This document shows positions 27,408 through 35,822 of a stretch of DNA of 64,000 bases, in pieces (position 1 is the first letter of the stretch; each line of letters starts with the position of its first letter). Made by a program: the position numbers and the translations under genes. The stretch spans positions 113,968 through 177,967 of the forward strand of contig JAHZGC010000006.1 in the NCBI GenBank assembly GCA_019421015.1. The letters run 5' to 3'. Under the pieces are notes generated by a model. The model did no database searches and was not told the DNA's origin. It worked only from the letters and a program-made list of their open reading frames with translations. The DNA is from Coriobacteriaceae bacterium. Lineage in GTDB: Bacteria > Actinomycetota > Coriobacteriia > Coriobacteriales > UMGS124.

Positions 27408-27600
27408 CAGTAAAATAAGTTTACTGCCCGGATGTGCTGGTAATCCGCAAGTAAAACAACTTTACTGCTAGAACACATCAGTAAACCTACTTTGTTGCAA
27501 AATTTTGTCAGTAAAGTTAGTTTACTGCAGTCTTTTGCGAGTAAAGTTCTTTTTTTGACGCGACTTTTAAGAATGATATCAGTAAAGTTATTTTTTACTG
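27408..27600. promoter_or_regulatory. Array of six phased CAGTAAA-N5-TTTACTG palindromes
   Basis: Sites at 27408-27426, 27448-27467, 27479-27497, 27509-27527, 27539-27557 and 27580-27600 follow the pattern CAGTAAAnnnnnTTTACTG. Four are near-perfect and two (27479, 27539) have a decayed right half. Successive sites are 41, 30, 30, 30 and 41 bases apart, close to whole turns of the helix. The stretch is strongly AT-rich. No gene starts next to it: the hydrolase starts at 27124 and leads away, and F4 ends at 27821. It looks like an operator array whose target gene is missing or lies at a distance. Confidence 0.6.
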
Positions 27601-27683
27601 CGAGGTCACGCCGAGGTTTGGCCTAGGGATATGAGTTGCAGGTGGGGCAAAAAGCCCGCACTACTTGCGGAGCAAAACAAAAC

Positions 27684-27731
27684 AGGGCCACCTACCTGCA
27701 GGTTTTCTCATCCCTACGGGTAGGTGGCCCT
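27684..27731 (-). terminator. Rho-independent terminator of F4
   Basis: A 13-bp stem (27684-27696 with 27719-27731) is followed on the minus strand by GTTTTGTTTTGC. It lies 90 bp past the stop of F4 in its direction of transcription. Confidence 0.75.
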
Positions 27732-27820
27732 TCATACAAAGTCGCTTTGCCCGCGCCTCACGTGCGTGCGGTCCCGCCGCCTATGCGGGTTTCTGCGGCC
27801 CCACGCAGCCCGTCGAGTCC

Positions 27821-29809
27821 CTACGCGTTCGCCAGCGCGTCCTCCACGGCGGCCTGGAAGCCGCGCAGGGTGTTGCTCGCGCCGCTGGCCACGTCGAGGT
27901 CGGTCGGGTCGGTGCCGGCCGCCACCTGCTCGCAGTACACGGGCAGCGCGGTCCCGCCGATCGTGGGGGTCTCGGCGTTCTCGAGCACCTCGACGCTCGC
28001 GATCTTGCCGCCCTCCACGGTCACGGCAACGGTCATCTTGCCGCCGTAGCCCATGCCGGTGCCCTCGTAGGTGCCGTCGGCCACCGCGGCCACGTCGACC
28101 TTGGCCGCGTCGACGTCGGAGGCCGCCTCGGCCGCCAGCTTCTCGCTGTGGGTCATGGCCTTCTCAGTCGCGCCCTCGAACTCGCCCTTGGCGCGCTTGG
28201 CGGCGTTCTGGCCGGCAAAGCGGCCAAAGACCATGGTCTCGCTCAGGTTGCCGCCGCCGTTGTACATGTCGGAGAAGACCGAGCCCATCTCGCCGCCCTC
28301 GAACAAGCCCTCGATGGGAAGGCCGTCCAGGCCGATGACCTGCGCCAACCCGTTGTGCCGCGGGCCGCCCTGGGTGTTGTACATCGAGGGGCCGATCTTG
28401 ATGGCGTAGAACGGTCCCGTCTCCACCGGGATGGTGCACTGACGGCCGAAGTCGTCCTTCTCGCCCTCGCCGCCGTTGGCGTGGCAGTGGGCGTTGTAGC
28501 GCTCCAGGGCCTCGTCGAGCTCGCCGTTGGCGTTGAAGTCGGGGGCGTCGCCGATGGCGCGGATGGCCTCGGAGAGCTCGGCGATGGTGTCGGCCGAGAT
28601 GATCTCGCCGCTGGCGATCTCGTCGGCGTTGCCTTCGGAGAAGATGGAGCACATCTTGTTCTCGATCTGTCCGGAGTCCACGATGTAGTAGGTGGGCAGG
28701 GGCATCGGCGTCGAGATCCAGCGGCCTCCGATGTTGATGCGGCCGTGGCGGTTCGAGGTGCTCTCGTCCATGAAACGGGCACCGTTGCAGCCGGCGTAGA
28801 TGCCGTTGGCACCGCGCAGGGTCTTGCAGGTCGAGAGGCCCGGGCGCTGGTAGGCCCACAGCCAGCCGCTCACGTTGCTCATGTGCCACAGCTGCGCGCC
28901 GGCCTTTTGGGCCATCCTGATGCCGTCGCCGGTGTTGGTGATGCCCGCCTGCAGGTACACGTAGGGCTGCTGGGTGTAGTCGCTCATCATGTCGGGGTTG
29001 CCCTCAAAGCCGCCGGTGCACAGGCACACGCCGCCGTTGACCTTGATGTTTAGCAGCTCGCCGTCCTTCTCCACGACACAGCCGATGACGGCGCCGTTGT
29101 CGTCGAGGATGAGGTCGCGGCCGGGGCAGGAGTGCCACACGGTGAGGCGGTCGCCGTCGGTGCGGGCGTTCACGGCATCCATGCACAGGTTGTAGTAGGC
29201 CGAGTCAAAGGTCGCGGCACCTACCAGGATGTTGTAGCAGTGGTCGTTGCCCTCGAGCTCGGGGAACTCGTTCCACAGCGGCATGTAACCGGCGCGGCCC
29301 ATGCCCCAGGCGTCGTCGCTGTAGACCCAGGTGCAGGGTCCCACGCGGTCGCCCTCGACCTCGGCGGGGCAGGCCACGTCGGGGTCCATGCCCAGCACGT
29401 CCACGGCCCAGTCCCAGTTGCCGGCGGCACCCTCGCACATGGCGCGCAGGGCCTCCTCGTCCCAGTTCTCGAAGTTGCCCATGAGGGCCGAGAAGTAGGT
29501 GTACAGGGCGTCGGCGTCGTCGGTGGCGATGACGTTCTGGCCGGCGGCGTTCGAGTTGCAGGGAGCGGAGCCCTCGGGGGCCTTCTCCACGGCCAGGACC
29601 TTCACACCCTCCTCGTAGGCGGCCACGGCGGCGTTGCAGCCGGCGGCGCCCAGACCCATGACCACGACGTCGTACTCGCCGTCCCAGTTGATGTCGGCAG
29701 GAGCGGCCTCGCTGGCGTGGGCGGCCACGGCGCCCATGGCGCCTGCGGCCACGGTGGCGCAGGCGGCGCCCTTAACGAGGTCCCTGCGGCTGATGTTCGA
29801 CAAAGCCAT
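27821..29809 (-). CDS. Tat-exported fumarate reductase-like flavoprotein with C-terminal FMN-binding domain (F4)
   Basis: 662 residues; start at 29809 with AAGGGGAT upstream, giving the Tat signal ISRRDLVKG (R8-R9). The FAD motif is GLGAAG (52-57) and the FAD domain runs to about residue 560, ending with the characteristic FGRFAGQNAAKRAKG. The C-terminal 80 residues form an FMN_bind module with a flavinylation-type motif SGASNT. This order, FAD then FMN, is the reverse of F1 and F9. Electrons would pass through bound FMN to FAD and then to an unknown acceptor. It is divergent from the LuxR regulator at 30018, with a 208-bp shared region, and ends in a strong terminator. Confidence 0.86.
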   Translation of the reverse strand: MALSNISRRDLVKGAACATVAAGAMGAVAAHASEAAPADINWDGEYDVVVMGLGAAGCNAAVAAYEEGVKVLAVEKAPEGSAPCNSNAAGQNVIATDDADALYTYFSALMGNFENWDEEALRAMCEGAAGNWDWAVDVLGMDPDVACPAEVEGDRVGPCTWVYSDDAWGMGRAGYMPLWNEFPELEGNDHCYNILVGAATFDSAYYNLCMDAVNARTDGDRLTVWHSCPGRDLILDDNGAVIGCVVEKDGELLNIKVNGGVCLCTGGFEGNPDMMSDYTQQPYVYLQAGITNTGDGIRMAQKAGAQLWHMSNVSGWLWAYQRPGLSTCKTLRGANGIYAGCNGARFMDESTSNRHGRINIGGRWISTPMPLPTYYIVDSGQIENKMCSIFSEGNADEIASGEIISADTIAELSEAIRAIGDAPDFNANGELDEALERYNAHCHANGGEGEKDDFGRQCTIPVETGPFYAIKIGPSMYNTQGGPRHNGLAQVIGLDGLPIEGLFEGGEMGSVFSDMYNGGGNLSETMVFGRFAGQNAAKRAKGEFEGATEKAMTHSEKLAAEAASDVDAAKVDVAAVADGTYEGTGMGYGGKMTVAVTVEGGKIASVEVLENAETPTIGGTALPVYCEQVAAGTDPTDLDVASGASNTLRGFQAAVEDALANA

Positions 29810-30017
29810 ATCGATCCCCTTTTTCGTATGGTGGTGGGGGCTGGCGCCTTGGTGCGCCGGCACCCCGGGTCGCTGCCCATCCTAGGGAGGAGGGCGTTGC
29901 GCTGCGGCCATAATCGGGGGTACTCTGAATAAAAGGCCTGATAGAAACCTCGACCATAAAAGATGGTATTGCCATGGTCTACCAGGACGTTTAAGGTTTT
30001 TTCTGGAGGTAGTTCTC

Positions 30018-31538
30018 ATGGAAGAAAACCGCGAAGACCGCGACATCGCAGGCGTGCTGACCAAGGGCGTGGCCCCGGCCCTTGGCATGGCCATGGTCTG
30101 GCCGCTGCTGCGCTATGCCTTGTTTTTTAGGTTGCTCTACCCGGCGGGCCTCGACGTTCCCTTCGGCAAAGGGGGCCTCTCCGCCCACGGGGTCTTTTTG
30201 GCTACCCTCGCCTTGGTCGCGGTCGCGGCCCTGGCGCTGTGGCATCGGGCGCCGCGGGCGTTTGCCCGTCGGGGTGTGCTGGCGTTGCTCGGGTCCCTGG
30301 CGTCGTTGGGTGCCCTGCTGGCCCTGGCCATGGAGGAGGGGGTCCTGCCCCCATGGGTCCTCTGGATCTCGATCGCGCTTACGGCCGTGGGGTTCTTGGC
30401 CCTCTATCTTGGCTGGGGTTCTTACATGGCGGGGCTCGTATCCGGTGGAGAAGCCCCGCGGGCCGTGGTGCTCCTGGGAATCTCGTTTGCGCTGAGCTTC
30501 GCGCTGTTCTCGCGCGCGGGGCTCGTGGGGTCGCTGGCGGGAGGTCGGGTCGCGGCGCTGATCATGCCCGTGGGGGCGTCGGTTTTGTGGTATTGCTCGC
30601 GGCCCTGCATGGGGCTTGGGGACGGCGGTGAGCGATGCTCCCTGCGTAGGGCGGCCACGCCGTTGCTTGCGGCCGTTTGGGCGTTTTTGGTGGTGGGCAG
30701 TGCCGTGCGCGGTATCGTTGACCTGGAATTTCAGGGTGCGCCGGGGCGCCAGTTCTCGATGGAGGCCAGTTTGCTGGTGGCGGCTGTTGCCGTCGGGGCC
30801 ATGGCATGGCGCGGGCGAGCGATGGGGCGGGGCCGGGCGGTCCGCTCCCAAAACGACGCCGTGGCCCTGCTCGCGGTGGGCTGCTGGATGGCCTTTGCCC
30901 TGATGTCCATGGCTGGCCTCTTCATGTTTTTGGCCACCGACGGCAAGCGCCAGGGTGGCGATGTGGTTGTGGTGAGCCGCACCCTTATGGAATTCGTCTT
31001 TTGGTTGCTGCTGTGCCATACCGTTGCCGCTCGTCGGGTGCCGGCGGTGCCGGTGTTCCTGGTGTGCGGCGTTTTGGTCGAAGTCGTTTCGTGGGCGGTG
31101 AGCTATGCCCTGATCCCGGCGCTGGCAAGCTCGCCTACCACCAGCGTGGTGCTCATGGACAACTCCTTCGTACTGGCCGTGGTGCTGGGGGCGGTGGCGG
31201 TTGCCCTGGTGGCCATGGGGGTCCGCTGGGCGCTCAAGAGGCCGGCGACGACGGATGGGGCCGTTACGGCCGTGCAAGTTGAGGGAATCGCTCTGGACGA
31301 GGGGGCCAACGGCGCCGTCGCGATACCGATGGGCGATGCGGCGGGGGAGGGGCTGCTCACCGAACGGGAGGCAACGGTGGCCCGTCTCTATGCGCGCGGC
31401 TACACCCTGCAAAAGGTGGCCGACGAGTTGCATATCACCAAGAGCACGGCCCAGAGCCACATCAAGCACGTATACCGCAAGCTCGGCGTTCACTCGCGCG
31501 ACGAGCTGATCGAGCTGCTCGACGATGGGCGGCGGTAG
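30018..31538 (+). CDS. LuxR-type regulator with polytopic membrane domain
   Basis: 506 residues; GGAGGT (30004-30009) precedes the ATG at 30018. Ten to twelve hydrophobic helices span residues 18-415, then the LuxR HTH (LLTEREATVARLYARGYT, then STAQSHIKHVYRKLGVHS). It is divergent from flavoprotein F4, its presumed target. In the shared gap, GACCATAAAAGATGG and CCATGGTC (29963-29990) form an interrupted inverted repeat that might be the binding site. A strong terminator follows at 31595. Confidence 0.87.
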   Translation: MEENREDRDIAGVLTKGVAPALGMAMVWPLLRYALFFRLLYPAGLDVPFGKGGLSAHGVFLATLALVAVAALALWHRAPRAFARRGVLALLGSLASLGALLALAMEEGVLPPWVLWISIALTAVGFLALYLGWGSYMAGLVSGGEAPRAVVLLGISFALSFALFSRAGLVGSLAGGRVAALIMPVGASVLWYCSRPCMGLGDGGERCSLRRAATPLLAAVWAFLVVGSAVRGIVDLEFQGAPGRQFSMEASLLVAAVAVGAMAWRGRAMGRGRAVRSQNDAVALLAVGCWMAFALMSMAGLFMFLATDGKRQGGDVVVVSRTLMEFVFWLLLCHTVAARRVPAVPVFLVCGVLVEVVSWAVSYALIPALASSPTTSVVLMDNSFVLAVVLGAVAVALVAMGVRWALKRPATTDGAVTAVQVEGIALDEGANGAVAIPMGDAAGEGLLTEREATVARLYARGYTLQKVADELHITKSTAQSHIKHVYRKLGVHSRDELIELLDDGRR

Positions 31539-31594
31539 GGAGGCGCGTAGGGCACGCAGCGGCAGTCCCGCTCTGGGTGGGCGGCGTGCCGTAA

Positions 31595-31635
31595 ACGCGC
31601 GTGGCCCCGGGGCCAACCCCTGGGGCCACGCGCGT
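31595..31635 (+). terminator. Terminator after the LuxR gene at 30018
   Basis: A 14-bp GC-rich stem (31595-31608 with 31622-31635, 13-base loop) followed by CTTGCTATGGCGTTTTT. It lies between converging transcription units and may serve both. Confidence 0.7.
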
Positions 31636-31672
31636 CTTGCTATGGCGTTTTTGACTCACAGGCTACGGTGCG

Positions 31673-32215
31673 TTACGCGTCCCAGTTTTCGAGACCTGCG
31701 GCATGTCGCCCGGCGATGATGCCGTTGCCCATGCAGGCGGCCACGCCCATCGGGGACACGGCGACGCCCTGGCCGATGTTGCCGGCGCAGTACAGGCGCG
31801 GGATGGGCTCGCCCTCCCAGTCAAGCACCGAGCTGTTGATGCCGCTCTTGAGGCCGCTGATGGTGTAGAGGCTCGAAGGCATGAGCTCGATGGCGTAGTA
31901 CGGGGGCTTCGACATCTTGTTCAGTCCGGTGGTGCGGCCAAAGGCGTCGACGCCGGACTCACACCCCTCGTTCCACTGCTCGACGGCTGCCTTGAGGCCT
32001 TCGGCGTTCACAACGAGCTCCTCGCCGCTCCAATAATCGTTCGAGACTATTTGGGAGGCGAGCTCCTCGAGCGTGTCTGCCTTGAGGATCCACCCGCGCT
32101 CGAGCTCGTCCAGGTTGTCGTCGCTCAAGTCGTGAATGTGGAACACGCCGTTCCAGGTCCACTCGGTGTGGTCACTCGGAACCCTGCCCAGGGGTCCGTC
32201 CTCCATCACTTTGGC
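31673..32215 (-). pseudogene. C-terminal fragment of a fumarate reductase-like flavoprotein
   Basis: Only the last third of a flavoprotein remains: ADTLEELASQIVSNDYWSG, then PPYYAIELMPSSLYTISG and the C-terminal FAD segment PRLYCAGNIGQGVAVSPMG. The glycine-rich FAD N-terminus, Tat signal and central domain are absent. The homology ends at about 32210-32226, where a fragment of an unrelated gene on the opposite strand begins, so a rearrangement removed the front of both. Coding beyond the junction on this strand is not family-like. It cannot make a working enzyme. Confidence 0.72.
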
Positions 32216-32533
32216 TACGAAAGCCCCACCATTCGCTGCTGCACGCTGCAGCATGATACGGGTGCGATGCTCGAGCTGCACCAGCCGATCGATCCCCCGC
32301 TGACCGAGCTTCCCGAGGACGCGTTTGATTACTGGCATCCCGGCGTTCTTGAAATCGGCCTGCGCGTGCGGAACATCGACGCCTGGTTCGAGAAGATCAA
32401 GGCCGCCGGCTATAAGACCACGACGGATTACATCTGGAACTGCGGTCCCGCAGATCGCAGCTTCCTGTTCTACGACTGCGACGGCCAAATGATCCAGCTG
32501 TGGGAGTGCGAGAGAAGCCCGCGCTGGGCGTAG
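32207..32533 (+). pseudogene. C-terminal fragment of a VOC (glyoxalase) family protein
   Basis: From about 32226 the plus strand reads PTIRCCTLQHDTGAMLELHQ, later GVLEIGLRVRNIDAWFEKIK and FLFYDCDGQMIQLWE, ending at TAG 32531-32533. This is the second half of a VOC-fold protein, including the metal-binding-type D-x-DG...E ending, in which the first aspartate is C-terminal of FYD. The first beta-alpha-beta-beta-beta unit is missing, replaced by the truncated flavoprotein on the other strand. A proper terminator follows at 32551. Relatives include lactoylglutathione lyase-like and methylmalonyl-CoA epimerase-like proteins; function cannot be named. Confidence 0.65.
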
Positions 32534-32550
32534 CGTCCTAACGCGATAGA

Positions 32551-32606
32551 CGCGCATGGGTCCGCCCTCTTTTCAACGGGGCGAGCCCATGCGCGTTGTT
32601 TTCTTT
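32551..32606 (+). terminator. Rho-independent terminator after the VOC fragment
   Basis: CGCGCATGGG (32551-32560) pairs with CCCATGCGCG (32586-32595), followed by TTGTTTTCTTT. It shows that the VOC gene was once a complete transcription unit. Confidence 0.7.
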
Positions 32607-32626
32607 GGGGTTGTCAGGGACGGTCG

Positions 32627-34260
32627 CTATTCCCAGGGTTGCTCGGCGGCGATCATCTGGCCGGCCTTGCGACCCCAGACCATGGTGCCGAGGATGGCCC
32701 AGCCGCACCCGGGGTAGAACGGAGGCATCCAGTTTCCGCCCATGCTCATGCCCGCGGCGTACAGGCCCGGAATGGGGTCGCCGGAGGGGGTGAGAACCTG
32801 GGTGTTGGCATTGGTCTTGAGGCCCGATGCGCTGCCCATGGACTGGGGAATCACCAAGTCGGCGTAGAACGGCGGTGTTGCAATGGTGCCAAAGTCGCAG
32901 CGGCGGTCAAAGTCGGGGTCAACCTCGTCGGCGCAGTAGGAGTTCCATTCGTCGACGGTCTTTGTCAAAGAGGCAGAAGGAACGCCGATCTTCTCGGCCG
33001 GCTCTTCGATGGTGTCGGCCGAGACGATGGTTTCGTTGTTGGCCGCGCCCTTGTTCTCCCAAACCCACAGGTGGTCTGCGTCGCAAATGATGTAGCAGAA
33101 CTTGTCGATGTCGTCGAAGTTCATGCCGTTGTCAACAAGTTCGCTGACAGTCTTGGCAACCACGAAGCCCCACTCGGCGTCTTCTTGCACATAGCGCTTG
33201 CCGCGCGGGTTTACAAGGATATTGCCCTCAAACTTGTAGATCTCGTACTCGTTGGGGGTGTGACCCTCGGCCGTGCTGTAGTCGCCGACGCCGCCCACAT
33301 AGTGCGCGTCCTTCATGCAGCAGGCCGAGCTGCAGGCCAGGTCGGCATCGACCTCTATGCCCATGCGCACTCCGTCGCCGGTGTTGTAGATGGTGTCCTT
33401 GGGAGCCACGTATCCCTTCTCAAGCATCTGAAGGCCCCAGTACTGTTGGCGGTTGTAATCCTTGGCCATTTCAAGGTTGTGGTCGATGCCGGCCGAAGAG
33501 ATGAGGACGGCGCGTTTGGCCTTGCAATTGATGGTTCCCTGGCGACCTTCGGCCTGGACACCGATAACGCGGCCCTCGGCGTTGCGAATCAGATGGGTGG
33601 CCTCGGTTTCGGTAAGCACGGTCACCAGGTCGTCCCCATAGGCGAGAAGGGCGGATTCAAGATAGGGGAAGTGCCCGCCATAGTAGGTGTATCGTTCACA
33701 AGGCAACGGGCGTGGATGTCGTGGCCGTTGTCGAACTGCCAAATGGGGGCAATGTACTCAACGGTGTTGAACTCGCGTCCGAGAGACATGAGCCAGTCGA
33801 CGGTCTCGCCGCTCTTGACGCACATCTCGCGGATCATGTCGTCGTTGGAGAGGCCCTGGGCCCAGCGAATCATGTCTTCGGCGAACTGCTCTCCCGAGTC
33901 GTTGTGAATGGAGTCGAGCTTTTCCTGCGTATCGCCTTCTACGCCCTGAAACTCCTTCTGGAAGGTCGACCCGGCGCACATGACGTGACCGCCGCACATG
34001 TAGCTGTTGCCTCCGCAGACGCCGCCCTTTTCGAGCACGAGCACGGAGCACCCGGCGTCGGCGGCTTCGATTCCCGCGCTAAATCCGGCACCGCCGCCGC
34101 CCACCATTGCTAGATCGGCCTCGTAGTCCCAGGTTATCTCGGTAAGTTCGTCGGCTTTTCCGATACGGGCCATGCTGAAGAGGCCGACGGCCGCCGATAC
34201 GGCCCCTGCCGTCTTAATAAAGTTACGACGGTCGGTGATAGTGAAATTACATGCAGGCAT
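32627..34260 (-). pseudogene. Tat-exported fumarate reductase-like flavoprotein with frameshift (F6)
   Basis: The start at 34260 gives a Tat signal (TDRRNFIKTAG, R11-R12) and FAD motif GGGGAG (54-59). Reading is family-like to about 33705 (DNGHDIHAR) and then continues one base off (CERYTYYGGHFPYLESALL) to the stop at 32627, with the C-terminal FAD segment PGLYAAGMSMGGNW intact. A single inserted or lost base near 33690-33710 explains it; otherwise the gene, about 544 residues, looks complete. There is no FMN_bind domain. It is divergent from the Fic-like regulator at 34493, across a 232-bp AT-rich gap with a candidate operator. Sequencing error is possible. Confidence 0.78.
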
Positions 34261-34413
34261 AATTCAATTCCCCTTTTCTTAATACCGCTGTGTCTGTCTT
34301 TAATTGTGGTTTTTGGACTAAGCGAGTTTACCCACGCTCTCAGTTTGAAGAAAAAGGACTGCAAAATACATTCCGTAATTCATAAGTTTTAGGGTATCTG
34401 CAATGAATTATCT

Positions 34414-34427
34414 TTCGATTATCGAAA
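34414..34427. promoter_or_regulatory. Candidate operator palindrome, copy 2
   Basis: TTCGATTATCGAAA, part of a near-perfect 16-base palindrome (TTTCGATTATCGAAAC). It lies in the gap between F6 and the Fic-like regulator and matches the pattern at 10641-10654 next to the paralogous regulator. Confidence 0.5.
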
Positions 34428-34492
34428 CAACCACTGCCCACACAAATCCATATACTAAGTAAATCTATACATAATCGGTTGCGAGAAAGACC

Positions 34493-35779
34493 ATGGTGCC
34501 AAACGACTCTATCAAAAACGGCCCCATCGCGATGCTTCATGACCCCGACCTATTGGCATTCGTTGGTGAGGCGTCTCGGTTTTCAGAAGACGAAGAGACC
34601 TTTTTGTCTCGTTTTGCGCCGCAAAAAAACAGCTCTCAGACGCTTTGGGAGATTGTCTCGTTTGTTCGGCGCTGCCAGGGCTGGCCGCAGGCCTCCGTTG
34701 GGCCTGGCGATACATTGCGGGGCGACTGTTTTTGGACGATGCCGAACGAGTTCCTGGTACGCGTCATGGGCATCGTCCAAAAGATGTCGGACTCCTCAAA
34801 GTTCTGGGTCGACCTGCGTCGTTTCAATTCGCGGCCAGTGGTCCAGGATTATCTTCTCTCCGATATCTATGCGGCTGCCGTGCGCGATGGTATCGACGTT
34901 GCCTACGAGCGTTTGCGCCGGTTGATCGTGCTCGGAGAGGCTCCTGAGAACCCGGCAGAGCGCGTGCTCTGCAACCTGGTTCAGTTTTTAAGAATCCTGG
35001 GCGACGGTTCTTTGCAGTTCGAGAAAGAAACTCCCTTGAGCGCATTGATTGACGCGGAAGTAATCCCCGCCCTTTTACAAGGGGTGGACGAATTGCCCGG
35101 AGCTTCTAGGGCATGCTCTGAGCCGACCCGCGATGTCGTGCCTTCGATTGCATCGCGTGCCAAGGTGCGTCGTGTCCTGCTAGAAACGCTCGACCGTGCG
35201 CAGCTGTGGGGTAATTTTGCCTTTCTCAACCAAATCATGGTGTCAGAAATCTTTTTTGAACGCGTCCCCTTTGCGCGGTGCAACGCCCTTATCGAAATCG
35301 CCATGCGCCATTGCGGCTATCAGCGACTGGGGATGACGGCCCTTGCATGGGCCCCTCTCTCCAAAATTCGACTGGATTGGGAAGCTGGCACGCTGCCTGC
35401 CGACGAGATGGTCGCGCCCCATGGAAATGCTCTTATCACGACGCCCTTTGGTACCGATGCGACGCTGGTCCTCTATCAATACATAGAGTTTTTTGAGTGC
35501 TGGCTTACTCGCGTTGAGGAGGACCTTGCGTGCGAAGAGGGCCGCGACGGTGCGCATCGAGCGGCTATCGACGCTGACCTGCGTCTCAATCTGCGGCAAC
35601 GGGAGCTTCTCAAGGAGTTAGTGCAAAACCCGTCCAATATGGTCGACGTTCGCGGGTACGAGCTTCGTTTTGAGGTGGCCATGTCTACGGCCAACACCGA
35701 TTTGGCAAAGCTCGCCGCACTTGGGTGGTTGACGGCCGCCTATGAGGGAAAACGGCAGGTATACAGGCTTTTGGCCTAA
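34493..35779 (+). CDS. Fic-like protein with C-terminal winged helix, probable regulator (paralogue)
   Basis: 428 residues, start at 34493 with GAGAAAGA just upstream. It parallels the protein at 9168-10544 along its length: LRRLIVLGEAPENPAERVL in the middle matches LRELCLGERRPTNAPERLA, and the C-terminal winged helix (NLRQRELLKELVQNPSN, then MSTANTDLAKLAALGWL) matches as well. The Fic catalytic motif is again absent. It is divergent from flavoprotein F6 and convergent with the LuxR gene at 35823. Regulation of F6 and itself is inferred from position and from the shared palindrome. Its codon use is slightly less GC-rich than its neighbours. Confidence 0.6.
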   Translation: MVPNDSIKNGPIAMLHDPDLLAFVGEASRFSEDEETFLSRFAPQKNSSQTLWEIVSFVRRCQGWPQASVGPGDTLRGDCFWTMPNEFLVRVMGIVQKMSDSSKFWVDLRRFNSRPVVQDYLLSDIYAAAVRDGIDVAYERLRRLIVLGEAPENPAERVLCNLVQFLRILGDGSLQFEKETPLSALIDAEVIPALLQGVDELPGASRACSEPTRDVVPSIASRAKVRRVLLETLDRAQLWGNFAFLNQIMVSEIFFERVPFARCNALIEIAMRHCGYQRLGMTALAWAPLSKIRLDWEAGTLPADEMVAPHGNALITTPFGTDATLVLYQYIEFFECWLTRVEEDLACEEGRDGAHRAAIDADLRLNLRQRELLKELVQNPSNMVDVRGYELRFEVAMSTANTDLAKLAALGWLTAAYEGKRQVYRLLA

Positions 35780-35822
35780 GGACTCCCAGGTCGGTGTTGC
35801 CTGCCGCCGTATCAAGGAGGGT

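Noticed and set aside
27408..27600. CRISPR-like array
   Set aside because: The repeats are imperfect palindromes of 19-21 bp with spacers of about 11-20 bp, too short for CRISPR, and no cas gene is present.
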